The translations under genes and the position numbers were made by a program. From contig NC_091673.1 of assembly GCF_042453785.1 (NCBI RefSeq), positions 2,549,501-2,613,500 of the forward strand: 64,000 nt of DNA, read 5' to 3'. Source of the stretch: Malus domestica. Taxonomy: Eukaryota > Streptophyta > Magnoliopsida > Rosales > Rosaceae. Below, piece by piece: positions 24,134 through 36,635 of this stretch; position 1 is the first letter of the stretch; the number at the start of each line of letters is the position of its first letter. The notes below the pieces were generated by a model. It saw only the letters and a list, made by a program, of their open reading frames with translations. It did no database searches and was not told the origin of the DNA.

Positions 24134-24471
24134 GAAAGCCAAACCCTAAACTGTACAAAAGGAAAAAAGTTTGACATGGATGATCTGAACAAACCAAAAC
24201 ATTCTTGTTTGCTTTCCCAGAGAGTCCGATCCGATCTACAACGACACTGCTATTTATCTATAACAGCTGCTGCCACAGCCTGATGAACCTCGATCTGATA
24301 ACCCTAGTGCCCTAGCCTAGAGGCTAGACCTCATTACACAAGGCTGCACTATTGCATATATAATAGACATGCTATATATTTAACCTAGCTAGCTGCTAGG
24401 CTAACGATAAAGGTGACAGTACAGTGGTAAGGAGAGAGTTTACATGACCTGATGGTGGGTATAGTTGTACA

Positions 24472-24670
24472 GGACAGAGATTCCAGCCGGATCTTCCCAA
24501 CAAGTTCTAAGGATTCGGAGATTTGGACTTTTGAAATTTGATTCAACGACTACAATTATTATCATTTTTAGAAGATCCCTCTGTTTATAGCTGTTGGATC
24601 AAATTTCAATAGTCTGGATATCCGGATCCTTAGGATTTGGTGGGGTGAGATCTAGCTGGAATCTCTATTC
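24472..24670. mobile_element. Mutator-like hairpin MITE, family A (copy 3), 9-bp TSD
   Basis: AGAGATTCCAGCCGGATCT on the left pairs with AGATCTAGCTGGAATCTCT on the right. Flanks 24463-24471 and 24671-24679 are both AGTTGTACA. The core has the family palindrome AATTTGATTCAACG...GGATCAAATTTCAA. Confidence 0.85.
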
Positions 24671-24723
24671 AGTTGTACATATATATATATCATAGATAGA
24701 GAGTCACGCTTCTCTCATGCAAA

Positions 24724-24881
24724 GACTAGGATTCTCTCCCCTCCTCTTCTCTCACATTCTCTATTTTGCCTTTCTCTTTCTATATAAATTAATATAAGAT
24801 GCTAACGTGGCTTAACCGTGACCGTTTAAATAGAAAAAGAGAAAAGAAGAGGGGAAAAAAAGGGGAGAGAATCCTACCCCC
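24724..24881. mobile_element. Hairpin MITE, family B type (copy 3)
   Basis: TAGGATTCTCTCCCC and GGGGAGAGAATCCTA are inverted ends. The interior shares ATAAATTAATATAAGATGCTAACGTGGCTTAACCGTGACC-type sequence with 4876 and 5715. Flanks share CATGCAAA (24716-24723 and 24882-24889). An 87-codon frame that crosses it is not a gene. Confidence 0.75.
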
Positions 24882-25077
24882 CATGCAAACACAAAACCCA
24901 CGTCGATTTCTCAAAAGACAACAGTACTCTTTAATTAAGTACTCATGCATGAAACTTCAGCAAACACTTCTGAAGGGCACACTTACAACAATTAGCCGTA
25001 CGTTTATATTCACTGTGTCTCTGTGTCTGCGTCGTGACAAAGATGTAACATTGTTGGGTTAGCATTTAGCAGCATGC

Positions 25078-25079
<2 letters not shown>

Positions 25080-25109
<30 letters not shown>
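25080..25109. repeat. (GA)n microsatellite
   Basis: About 15 GA units in intergenic DNA between the MITE cluster and the non-autonomous LTR element. Confidence 0.9.
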
Positions 25110-25116
<7 letters not shown>

Positions 25117-25717
25117 TTATAATTAGACAGCTATACGTATGAGGTAATATATATCACACCAAAAAAAGAACACCTGGTTTGAATCATAACATGCCATAAG
25201 AGGTGGTGGTGGTGCTCAACCGCGTGATCTTCACCAACAACCCACATTGATATTGTGGAACTGAACAGTCGTTTTCGTCTTGAATTTCGTTTTAAACCCC
25301 TAATTCTCCATTGGTCGCTTGCTTTAGACCTCCCAGCTGTACCTTCCACTACGAATAATCATTGCATCCCCATGTGGGGATACACACATACCCTATAATG
25401 TATCTTGATCATATAAAATTAATAATCGAAATTATTTAATTTATTAATCTTCATTTAAGATCACATGTACAAAATAAATAATTTGAATTGGAGATTTTTC
25501 AATCACCTAAATGTATCAAATAAATGAACGGTTCTATATGTTACTTAGTACCTACATTGTTGATTTATTCTATACATTTAAATAATTAAATGATCTCCGA
25601 TTGAAATGATTTTGAATGAGTGATCTCCAAATGAGAATTAAGAAATTAAATGATTCTGATTTTGAAATTTGTACGATTAATATACGTTATTTGCAACGAA
25701 AAATGAGCTCATCCCTA

Positions 25718-26364
25718 TGTTGTGTTTGGCTCATACATTTGTGAGTAATTATGAGTCATGTGTTGACAACAATTGAAGACATGGTGACTACCACAAGCAA
25801 AGTTATACTTTATAGACTAGGTATAGACTTTAGTGCATGCTAGGTAGGCTAGGTGATGATTATGTCATGTGAACTTAAGACTTTTTGGTCTTAGTTGTTG
25901 GCATAGTTGCTAGTGTATGCCTATAACTAGATGCAATATTTGTGCATTTAGTAATGCTTAGAAAGTGGGAAGGTAAGCATCATATAAGCATCCAAAGGGA
26001 GAGCATCCGGCTCTCCCATGAGAAAGGTTGAACATGGGTTGAGAGAAAATCAAGAGAGCTAGAGTGAAAAGTATTCTAGTGAAAGAACTCTTGAGGTAGA
26101 GTGAGGCTCTTGGGAAAATTCTATGAGTGGGTGTGCAAGGGATTCGGTATTGAGTTATGTTGATTTAACTCATGTATACTTGTACTGTTATTCTCATAGT
26201 GAAGAGCAATATCTCTCCGATGATGTAGGCAGGATTTTTGCCGAATCTCGTTAATTTCTCGGTGTCTTTATTTCTTGTATTTTATTCTGTTCAGTTGAGT
26301 GTGATTTGGTGAGGTTGTAATCTGAATCTTGTTTCCGCACTAACGAACAGGCCAAGGCACAACA
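25718..26364 (+). repeat. 5' LTR of the non-autonomous element
   Basis: 647 bp, paired with 27287-27933. Confidence 0.92.
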
Positions 26365-27286
26365 ATTGGTATCAGAGCATCGTTAGAGGCTTTGGTTTGT
26401 TGGAGGTCTAGATTTATTCACCATGGATTTTTCAGTTGAGCAGTTTAATGGGCTGTTTTACTCTTGGTAGATGAGAGTAATGAAGCTCGAAGAAATGAAA
26501 GACTTGTTCAGGGATGCTTGGATCAACTGCGAAAGTTGATGTTGAGGAAGAAGACAGAGGCCTCTTTCTTCTTACCTCACTTTCAAATTTGTACGAGAAC
26601 CTTGTGAAACTTTACTGCATGGAAAGATACAGTAAGTTTGGAGCAGGTGCAAGCTTCTTTGGTGTGGAATGATACACAAAGGAGACCATGGATGATGGTG
26701 GGCACGAAACTGCTTAAGCTATTCAAGGTTGAAATCGTGGAAGAAAATTGGAAAGAGGATCTGAGAGAGACAACAGGTTCAGATCCGGTTCTGGAGGCAA
26801 GGGTCCACAGTGCTACGGTGCAAGGCCGGGTTGTAGCAAGTTTGTGGCATAAGGCTTCGAGTATGCCCTCTAGGTACTCGAAGCAACACTTCTCCTGATG
26901 ATGTTTAGTCTCAAATGTTGCAGGGGTTTTGCAGCAGGTGGAGCTATGGGATTCACAGGTGATGAGATGGTCCTGAGGAAGGAGGAAGTGTGGGAATTTT
27001 GTCTGGCTCGATGGGTTGTTGCTGGAAACGGGCGCGCTAACGAGTTTCCAGGTTGCAGACAATGAAGAGGAAGAAAACCTGTTGGAGGAGACGAGGGTGT
27101 GTCGAGATCCTGTCTGAAGCTAAATGGTGAATTTTAGATTGCAGCAGCTGCACATGCATTGGCCTTGACTGAATCGGAATAGGACAAACGAGGTTCATTC
27201 AGGGTGTGTATGTTGGTACGTAAGGCCAATGGGCTTTGGTGATGGGTGCAAGGATTTTTGCATGGTGTATTCTCCAAAGTGGAGAT

Positions 27287-27933
27287 TGTTGTGCTTGGCT
27301 CATACATTTGTGAGTAATTATGAGTCATGTGTTGACAACAATTGAAGACATGGTGACTACCACAAGCAAAGTTATACTTTATAGACTAGGTATAGACTTT
27401 GGTGCATGCTAGGTAGGCTATGTGATGATTATGTCATGTGAACTTAAGACTTTTTGGTCTTGGTTGTTGGCATAGTTGCTAGTGTATGCCTATAACTAGA
27501 TGCAATATTTGTGCATTTAGTAATGCTTAGAAAGTGGGAAGGTAAGCATCATAGAAGCATCCAAAGGGAGAGCATCCGGCTCTCCCATGAGAAAGGTTGA
27601 ACATGGGTTGAGAGAAAATCAAGAGAGCTAGAGTGAAAAGTATTATAGTGAAAGAACTCTTGGGGTAGAGTGAGGCTCTTGGGAAAAGTCTATGAGTGGG
27701 TGTGCAAGGGATTCGGGATTGAGTTATGTTGATTTAACTCATGTGTACTTGTACTGTTATTCTCATGGTGAAGAGCAATATCTCTTCGAGGATGTAGGCA
27801 GGATTTTTGCCGAACCTCGTAAATTTCTCGGTGTCTTTATTTCTTGTATTTTATTTTGTTCAGCTGAGTGTGATTTGGTAAGATTGTAATCTGAATCTTG
27901 TTTCCGCACTAACGAACAGGCCAAGGCACAACA
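27287..27933 (+). repeat. 3' LTR of the non-autonomous element
   Basis: 647 bp. After the TSD, the host sequence ACGTTATTTGCAA...GAGCTCATCCCTA repeats the left flank (from about 25684), showing that the target already held a tandem repeat of about 35 bp. Confidence 0.92.
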
Positions 27934-28873
27934 CCCTAAACGTTATTTGCAAGGGAAAATGAGCTCATCCCTATAAAAGAAATTCAAACCGATCAGCTCT
28001 TCTGGGGAGTTCCCTACTAGCCCTGCCTCCGTCATCACCACCCCCCCCCCCCCGCGACATACTGAAAACCATGTCTTTTGAACCAAACGCAACGTCCATC
28101 TTCCAAATCTAAACGCTTCACTTTATATTGAAAAAGTCAGTACAAATTTCACCTTCAACAAACGTAGATTTATTTCAATAATTTTTTTCATTAATGAAAT
28201 TATCTTTTTATACTGTATTTCTCGTCAAATATATACACAAAAATATCTTCATATTATAACTAACTAAATTTAAAATGTATGGATAAACACAACACATGCA
28301 AAAGTACGACTTACAACTATCCTGGCCCCTAGCCTATATGGTACGTGTGGACTAACGAGGGCTAGGTGTTTGATGATTGCGAAGTAACCAAACAAAGCAG
28401 TTCTGGTTTGGTTATAGCTATAGCTCACTTTGGACTACATATAGTTAGAACCATCTTTACTTTTTAGTTGGCCAAATCGGTTAATGGTTATGGTAATAGA
28501 GTATTCAAAATATACTCTATGTGGTAGAAAAATTATGATTTAAACTCTCGTAGTGAAGACCGTTAACAAATCTTAAAAATGAAGTTTCTATTCAATATCT
28601 TTTAAATGCAGAAATAAATATGTATTTTTGTTCAACCCCACGCTTTCTTTGTTCACGTTCGTCTCTATTCTCTCTCTAATCTGTATCTCCACCAACATTT
28701 TCAGATGAATATATAATGAATAATGAATCAGCCCATCAACAAAAAAAAAAATTTAAAATAAACCAGCCAAACCAACATTTTTTTTTCTGAAAAAATATTA
28801 AAATTGCAGAAAATTATCATGAATCAGCCTCATCCAAGAGAGATTTTTATGTTATAGATGGATAATTTTCGAG

Positions 28874-29023
28874 TAATGCTAGGGAAACTAAATTTGGAGA
28901 CTAAATTTGCAAACTAAATGATGTGTTACCAATATAAATGAGCATATCTATCAACGCTTAAGTAATAAACCAATTATTAACTTTTATATCTTTTAGTTTC
29001 CAAATTTAATCTCTCTAGCATTA
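28874..29023. mobile_element. Short MITE, family C (copy 1)
   Basis: TAATGCTAGGGAAACTAAAT on the left is answered by ATTTAATCTCTCTAGCATTA on the right. It shares AACTAAATGATGTG with 34780-34923. No clear TSD. Confidence 0.65.
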
Positions 29024-30019
29024 GTTTGTTTTGATCGGTTGTTTGGAGGGTTCCTTGAGTCAGCTGCAACATTTTCTCACCGCGCTGCTTCTTCATCTTT
29101 TCCTACGAAAGATGGGAGAGTTTGCCATCCATTTTAGAAAAGAAAAGGAACAATAGTTAGCAACTATGTTTTTCACTTTTGTTCATGAGTCTCTCGGCAA
29201 AAAAAAAAAATAATAATTACAAAGTATAAAGCTTCCTGCTAAGACTATGAAAGTAGGAGTTAAAAGAAGTAAAATGTTGCAATTTTTTTTAATGACTTCA
29301 GGAACTGTAATTCTCCATCCAGATCAGTAAAACAACAATTAAGCAAATAAATAAGAGAACCAATAGAATCCTTTATGCATGTATCGAATGTTAATCTCCA
29401 ACTATTTTTTATTTTTTACTGTTAAGATTTAAGAAACGTTCATTGACATTACAAATATGATAGCATGTTTATGTCCATTGCGGCCGACCTATATACAAAA
29501 ACAATGATGAAATAACTTTTACGTACCCGATCTTTTTCCACAGCAAATTGTACAAATGGGTCGGGCAGTGGCACCTCCTCTGTGGGTATACCGTTGCAAT
29601 CCACGATTTATGGAATTGTACTCACAAATTTCCTGCCATACATGAGTACAATTGGATTAACAAAGAATGAACAGGTTTCTTTCAATGAATCTACGTACTA
29701 ACCGATCGATCATCCGAAAAAATGATAGACATACTTGATAAACCGGATCATCGATCATACAAGTTGCAGTGCCAGTTCCAATCCTCATGAGAAATTAAAA
29801 ACAAAGAAAATTTAAATTACAGCAGTACCTCTAGTACTATCATCATTTGAAAAAATTGCATACGCATGTCCCATAGTTTCCTGTAGCTCACAATTGAACA
29901 GGAAGATGTTCACATGTCACTATTTAATGTGATTATCTTAATTTGTAGATAGCTCTAACAAGTCAAATCAATTGCAGCTGTTGGCCTTTTCTCCAACAAA
30001 TAATGGAGCAAATGCCAAA

Positions 30020-30166
30020 GGAGTGTGATATCCACACACCCCATTTTACTTCTCACACACCCTTCTAATTTTCGGCCGTCGGATCGGATGAATTGAAGAA
30101 GATCAGCGGACAGAAATTAATAAGGGTGTGTGGGAAGTAATTTGGGATGTGTGGACAGCACACCCC
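30020..30166. mobile_element. Mutator-like MITE, 9-bp TSD
   Basis: Inverted ends GAGTGTGATATCCACACACC and GTGTGGACAGCACACCCC. The flanks 30011-30019 and 30167-30175 are both AATGCCAAA. 147 bp, without coding capacity. Confidence 0.85.
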
Positions 30167-31442
30167 AATGCCAAAAAGTATAAAAAGAGAAGAAAAAAAA
30201 AACAAGTAACTAAATTTATCGTGAATAATCCAAGCAAGGCAATCCACGAAGTATTCTAAAATGTTTTTTGCACCCTTAATTAGGGATTTTTAAATGGATG
30301 TAAATATAAATATTGATTGGAAATTCGGGTTACATTGATACCAAGTGAGAAAAAAATCCATATTCTAACCAAATTACTGAATACGATTTCAACCCAGCTA
30401 ATATGACCTATGAAAGGGAAAAAAGGGGAAGAACTACATTAATCAACCTTGAAGATTAAACAGATGTTTTTATAATGTGGACGTAAAATTATACTTCTTT
30501 TTTCTTAATGTACACAAGATGGGGGAATTGATCGAAGATCGAATCAAAAAGCGTAATAAATCAGCATCATGGAGAATGCAATTTGAGGAATGGATCAAAG
30601 ATCAAATCGAAAGATGTAGATCAAACGGGTCACAAGCCTAACTCACGGCTACCGTAAAATGTGCATTTTTAGCTCAATTCTATTGTTTACTATGTTTTAT
30701 CATCATTCTAAGATTTTAGGACGTTTTCGGTATTGTTGCTATTTGTTTAATTCGTTTACTATTTGAACTCCTTGAAAGTGTAGTGCTTATTAAGAGGCAT
30801 TATATATACCACCTTTTAGGTTCTAGGTTGGTTTACTTGTGCTTTCTGGATATCATTTAATTAATACTTTCTTTTTGTCACAGCTTGGTAGTAAGAAAAA
30901 CTATAATTGCCAAACATTATTAGGAGTTTATTGTCCTGGAGATGGAGATTATGTATTGCTAGCTGTAGCTAGGGTTTAGAATTGCTAAAAAGCAAAAAAC
31001 AAGAGAAATTTCCAATGGTCCAATTGGTTTGCCTAGCTAGCTGCTACAGTCGCTTTCTTCTTTGTAAACACTAATGGAAGCCATTAATGCATGAACGTTG
31101 AATGGGCCGGGGCAGTGTCGAGTTAAAGTATTTTGGTACTTGAAAGAAACAGAAAAAACCTAACTAGCTACTTACTTTCCCTCACACAGTACCAGAGTAC
31201 ACACAGAACTCGCACGCACACACAGAGACGGAGATATCTCAGACCATATCAGATCATATGATCAGGAACTATTAGAAAACCAAATAAGTGAAAGAGATAA
31301 TAAAGATACAGAAACTGATAGAGTGATGGATCAGTTAGATTATTAGCTATACGTATAGTCACAAAGATCAAATAATTCACTGTAAAAGCTGATAAAATAT
31401 TCAAAACAGCTTTAAACATTCTCTCAAAACTGTATGTATACT

Positions 31443-31447
31443 GTATG

Positions 31448-31480
<33 letters not shown>

Positions 31481-31543
31481 ATTGCGTGCATAAGCAAAGC
31501 TGGTCTACTCTATCTCCGATTAGCCCGTCTACTTTTACTGAGG

Positions 31544-31602
<59 letters not shown>
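31443..31602. repeat. (GT)n and (TA)n microsatellites
   Basis: A (TG)n run at 31443-31470 and a (TA)n run at 31544-31602, separated by about 70 bp. Frames crossing them are low-complexity and not genes. Confidence 0.93.
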
Positions 31603-31606
<4 letters not shown>

Positions 31607-31898
31607 AGTTTATGCATGCACGCTCCACCTCTCTCCCATATTTTCTGTTTCAGCCTCTGATCTCTCTCTCGAGTATTAAGTTGTACAATATTATTATTAG
31701 ATTTAGCAACTTATAGGAGTGTAGTTTCTTGTTGGAATGACTTTTATCACATAAGTACTTTGTCACTTGCTTCCGTATAAATTTTACAAAAACATGTGTA
31801 ACGTTGTATATATCATTAACACAATACACCAAGTTAATGATACATCCGGGCCATGTAATGTGCTTTCCTAATTATTGGTCTTCTCTGGTTGTAAAATA

Positions 31899-32054
31899 AG
31901 GAACTTTAATGAAAAACTTTTGGTACTATTCACTTTAACGAAAAATCATATTTTTACATTAAAAAATCAATCATAATATTATTCACTTTACCATTTATTT
32001 TATCCTCATCGTTAAAACTCAAAGTTTTCAAACAATTTTCATTAGTTTTCCTTA
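31899..32054 (+). mobile_element. MITE-like dispersed repeat, family F (copy 2)
   Basis: Reverse-complement match to 1332-1487 along most of its length (GGAACTTTAATGAAAAACTT at one end, TTTTCATTAGTTTTCCTTA at the other). Confidence 0.65.
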
Positions 32055-33351
32055 TAAAATATCATGGTTGTCCATGTGAAACATCCAATTATCCGTGATC
32101 CATCTCTCTCTCTCTTTCTCTGTGCCCGGATCTTTGTCAACCTATACAGTCTCGTACCTTTCTTCATTAGAGATATTCATCTCTTGGGGTCGCACCAATA
32201 TTGAGGAAGAGACTCGCTGTACTAATACACTTTCAATTTTTTTTTTCTTCTGATAATTAATTAACTTAACTATATTTTTAGAAAGATGATTACAATTTCA
32301 TTATCATCTATAAGAGTGAAATATAACAAAAGAGTACACTTCTTAGGTTAAATAAAAACGCATGCATACCACTAGGGGAACCCTAAACTCTGTTCATAAA
32401 CTGCATTTCTATATAGTACAGTTGATTGATCCTTTTTTTTTTTTGGTATTTTTTTTTCTTTTTCCGTGACTATATCTTGTATTTTAAGTTCTTAAAAGAA
32501 AACAAATATAGGTTTGTTTATATCATTTGTCGTTTTTAGTTGATATACACTGCTGCTGCATATATAGCAGTTAGTTGTCAGTAAATTATTTAAAACAAAT
32601 ACCATATCCAATGAAAGATACCTACAAATTAGATAATCAAATGTTACTTGACTTTATATCTTTATTGTAACATTTAGGGTAGGGAGCCAGCCTCTGTACT
32701 TATGATCAGTAATTGAATGTGCTAGAACATCCATTTGACCTAGCTATAGCTCTGCTCTGGTTCATGATTTGTTCTGCAACTGAAGATTTTGAGGTGGTGA
32801 AACGTCTTTGAGAGGTTTCAAAAGTAAAGGAGAAAACGTGGGGTATCGTCGGGACAAAGTTCTAGCTTCGTCATGGCACTATCGGTAGTTATTCACTAAT
32901 TAGCAAGTTAAGTTTCACCATGTTAACGAAGAAGCATATGAGTTTAATCAAGTTTGTTAAAACAATGTGTTCTCCCACCCAAGTTCGAATTAGTCTCTAT
33001 CATTTGTAAACTTTGAAAGAGAAAACCATGCTAAGGAAGATTGATAAATTACAATCAAACTAATTAATAATTAGGATCCATAACCTTCCAATAGAATGAA
33101 TAATATAACTCGAAGGATCTTCAGTTGTATAAAAATGTGCTTGTGGGTCCAGCTAGGTTTTAGCTGCTAACCAAATCAGGTTGAACACTAGCTTGCTAGC
33201 AGTACCCAGTATGGGCCTCAGATGTAGTTCCGATAGTTAACAATGTGATTTCTTATCTGCAAAAACGACTAGCGGTAGTGTATGGTTGCAGTCCAGCTTA
33301 ACCTTTTACATAAACATAATATAATATATACATCTATGTAGGATTTGAATT

Positions 33352-33416
33352 AAATGAAATCCTGTGGTTGAGATTCTATGGCCTGTGTTTTAATCTCAAC
33401 CACACAATTTCATTAA
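33352..33416. repeat. Inverted repeat (hairpin)
   Basis: ATGAAATCCTGTGGTTGAGATT is answered by AATCTCAACCACACAATTTCAT, leaving a loop of about 18 nt. A TCTAACGGTGGGG...GGGGATCCCTCCCC segment follows, so this may be part of a decayed MITE. Confidence 0.6.
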
Positions 33417-34779
33417 AGTCAATCTAACGGTGGGGAGCGTGTCCCTATTTTTTAAAAAAAAATGGGGATCCCTCCCCTTAAGCTCCCTGCATCTATGTAT
33501 ATATATACGTCTCTGTGTGTGTGTGTGCAGGTTTAGTCTGCAACAAACTAGTTAGCTATATATATAGCTAGGGCTAGGGCTGCTCTTTTTGGTGTCTTCT
33601 ATCTTCAACTATCTGTCTCTTATGTAGCTCCTGGTGCCCCACCCTCCTCCCTACCAATCTTCATCAGTCACTTCAAGTTGCACTTTTAAGCACCTGAACC
33701 CCTAATCGCCTTCAATCTTCAGCCTCAGCAGTTGGCCGAAAAATAGGTTGGTCTATCCATATATTTAAGCCAGCTGATTCTTCCTCCATACTCACACCAT
33801 AGCTAGGGTTAGCGCTGCAGTAAAGTGTTCTGTGTTCTTCATGGCCTTGTGGCTTTCATTTAACGAGATTCTCAATCAATCCGGAATTTAAGAGAATATG
33901 TACCCACCATGATTATTTAATTGGTTTCAGGTTCAAATTTTTTCTAAAGTCATCAGTCCATGTCTCGGATTGCATAAGTCTTATTTGTTTTTCTCTTAAA
34001 ATCAATGTGATAACATTCTATATATTAGGTCAAAATTATTAAAAAGAATCTGCATTTTTATTTTATTTCAAAGTCGCTTATCCTAAAAACATATAAATTA
34101 TTGCGGACAAATATATATATATATAGTAAATATTTCAACACAATGGTAGGGTAATGTTTTCACATGGGAAAAATTATAATTTTCGAGAGAGAGCAGAGTG
34201 ACCGTGGAAGAAATTTAAGTTTGAGTAGAAAAAGTACTGTACTTGTATTATTGAATTTGAAAATGTGTGATATTTTCATACAGTAATTTATCCATATAAT
34301 GTGGAAAATAAGGTTATAGATGGACTTTTATACTTGACAAGAAACCTTACAATGGAATTTAATTGATCACCGTAAACAAATATAGAGGTGTCAATGCATA
34401 GCTCTAGTGACCAAAAAATTATTGTGGGAGTGGATCTGCACAGTCAAACAAGAAGAGTAAATCCCTAAACGGCTTTCACATGAACAAAACTACAAACGAC
34501 ACCAATATAAATCTACTCCACAACACGACAGACGCAACGAATCCAAATTGGTGACAACACCATTCATCGCTCTGAATAGCGAAGCCACATAAAATTATAT
34601 CAAAACGATGGTAATTGGTTATTTGTTTCATGAGAAAATTAAATATCTATGAATTATACTGAAGTAAAAATATAATCACTTTGTAAATTGAAAGATTTTC
34701 AAAAAAATTATAAATTTTTAAAAAGTTTTCACAATGAGTCTTATATCACTTAGTAAATTGAAAGTTAAACCTATTTGAT

Positions 34780-34923
34780 TAGGGTAATGTTGGATATACT
34801 AAAATTTTAAACTAAATGATGTGGTTGTTGATGATTGGATTATTACTTAAGTATTTATTAATGTGCTTACATCCTATTGGTAACACATCATTTAGTTTAA
34901 AATTTTAGTCCCTAGCATTACCC
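34780..34923. mobile_element. Short MITE, family C (copy 2)
   Basis: GGGTAATGTTGGATATAC...TTTTAAACTAAATGATGTG pairs with CACATCATTTAGTTTAAA...CTAGCATTACCC. The flanks share ATTTGAT (7 bp; the eighth base differs). Confidence 0.75.
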
Positions 34924-34989
34924 ATTTGATCAATTGTCTTAAGACCCTGCCTTCTAGCTCAGCATACATAAGCATTCTGTTTATTTTTT

Positions 34990-35147
34990 ATTTTTTATTT
35001 TTTTTTATCTATACTAAGGGAGAGAAGGTGGGGCTTAGCCTCACAATGGGTGAACAATAAATGGTTCAAATTCGTCTTTAACAAGAATCAAAGCTAAGAA
35101 CTTACAAGTAAATAGGAATACTATTAAACCGTAGTATTAAGTGACAA
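34990..35147 (-). mobile_element. tRNA-derived SINE, reverse orientation
   Basis: Reverse complement of the SINE at 39231-39395: a T-rich run (tail), then CTATACTAAGGGAGAGAAGG, GGCTTAGCCTCACAATGGG, ACTTACAAGT and a TACTATTAA-type head. It is more diverged than the 39-kb copy, and the B box is degenerate. Confidence 0.65.
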
Positions 35148-35298
35148 CATTCTTTGTAAGCTTGGTGTTCGTATAGGCTAAATATATTTGGTATCAAAAG
35201 TTCTTACGAACTAGTGAAGCCTCTCAAATTTTCTTTCTCAAACCCTAATTATGTCGTCCCTGGTAATTATTTTTCTTTTCTCAAACCCTAATCATGTC

Positions 35299-35517
35299 GC
35301 CCCCGGTAATTATTTTATTTTCAACTATTTTCTTAAAAAAAAAAAAAAAAAAAAAGTCTACAATACTAGGGAGTATTGATTATTCCGCCACAGAAGGACT
35401 TGGATCAAGCCCCCGGTAATTATTTTATTTTCAACTATTTTCGTAAAAAAAAAAAAAAAAAAAGTCTACAATACTAGGGAGTATTGATTATTCCGCCACA
35501 GAAGGACTTGGATCAAA
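35299..35517. repeat. Tandem duplication, two units of about 110 bp
   Basis: Each unit runs GCCCCCGGTAATTATTTTAT, a poly-A run, then GTCTACAATACTAGGGAGTA and ends at GACTTGGATCAA. The copies differ mainly in poly-A length and one base before it. The second unit continues into sequence with the family A palindrome feel (ATCTAACGACTG...GGATCTAAGGAC). Confidence 0.85.
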
Positions 35518-36635
35518 TCTAACGACTGTCAAAGAAAATTGGGAAGTCTTTGGATTGTGGATCTAAGGACTTAGGGATTCTTTAGCTGATTCCCTTCTTC
35601 CCTTGCACATAACCTTCCTGGTAGTGATGTTGTTCATTTTATGCATAGTAAGTATTTTCAACTAGGACTATTTTTCTTAAGATATGTGTTAACACATGAC
35701 TAATGTACCCAAGATCGGGGAAATACCAATAAACAAGGCTATAATGTTCTCCGAGTTACAGGCAATCAACTGATCATACATGCATATAGTTCCGTTTGAT
35801 ATATGCTAACAGTGGGGATCTGGATTATGCTTTGAAGTTTGGAGGGGTATAGTTTAAGAGACAAGAAATGTGATTGTTTCTGGTGAGGGAAGTTGCAGCC
35901 AAAAACAAGGTGGAATTGCGAGTTTCTCAACAGGTCATATTGCCCCCTAGATTGCAAGCATGGTGTGACACTGTGACCATATATGACCCAGAAACCAGAA
36001 GACCCTAATTTTTGGGGTGGATCAGAGATTACACACTACACCACGAAATCTAGAGAGAGAAATAGCCACCCTAATTTCCTTTGGTCAAAACGCTGAAACC
36101 ATATAAATTAAATGCTCTAGGAAAAGGCACTGGAGGGAAGCAAAAGAAAAAGAAAGCTAAAGGAAAGGAAATTGATTGGCATGCAAAACGAACACGAAAC
36201 GTTAAAAGGGGGTTGGCAACTTTCAGTTCAAATCTAACTTGTTGTCCCACAATCCATTTTTCTAGTTCCCCTTTTTAGACTTTTGGTGTGGAGTATACAC
36301 ACTCAGATTTTCAATGTTGAAATCCTTCAACAAGTTACAACAACATTTTCTTAATTTCCACTCGAAGCCAAAGTTGCTGAGGGTGTCGATGAGCTCAAAA
36401 GCTGTCCCAGTCCCCCCCCTGTAGAAAAATACCAAAAAACCTCTCACTCATCTCCTTCCTCTGTCTCATGACCCCATTTGTCAGCTTGTTAAGTCTCTCT
36501 CTTTCTCTCTGTCCGTTCTGGGTGGCGTGTCAAGGCAGAGACCCTAATAATAATGCTTCAGACTATCACTCACTCAACAAAAAGAAAACAAAAACCCAAA
36601 AAAAGAAGAAAAAAAAAGAAGTATTTTAAATAATA

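Larger units (their letters stand above)
25718..27933 (+). mobile_element. Non-autonomous (internally deleted) Copia-type LTR element
   Basis: Two 647-bp LTRs (25718-26364 and 27287-27933) begin TGTTGTG and end CACAACA. The flanks are both CCCTA, a 5-bp TSD. The primer-binding site TGGTATCAGAGC is at 26367-26378 and a Copia-like polypurine tract (CCAAAGTGGAGAT) ends at 27286. I count about 19 LTR differences (about 97% identity). The 922-bp interior keeps a gag-like start (MDFSVEQFNGLFYS then a stop, and EDRGLFLLTSLSNLYENLV) but no integrase, RT or RNase H, so it depends on another element. Frames on both strands inside are debris. Confidence 0.92.
27934..36300. other. Long gene-poor stretch
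   Basis: No exon is convincing on either strand. It holds a 15-base C run near 28040, MITEs at 28874, 30020, 31899 and 34780, GT and TA microsatellites (31443-31602), a hairpin at 33352-33416, a reversed SINE at 34990-35147 and a tandem duplication at 35299-35517. At 33540-33840 the sequence is less AT-rich and looks leader-like, but I see no coding frame there. Confidence 0.55.

Noticed and set aside
26583..27062. 159-codon minus-strand frame
   Set aside because: It lies inside the non-autonomous LTR element, antisense to gag-like remnants; no recognisable domain.
30011..30030. TGCCAAAGGAG, resembling the start of miR399
   Set aside because: It is created by the junction of a 9-bp target duplication (AATGCCAAA) and a MITE end. 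The rest does not match miR399 and no matching star strand exists.
31249..31660. Frames with (HT)n and (IY)n runs
   Set aside because: Translations of the GT and TA microsatellites.
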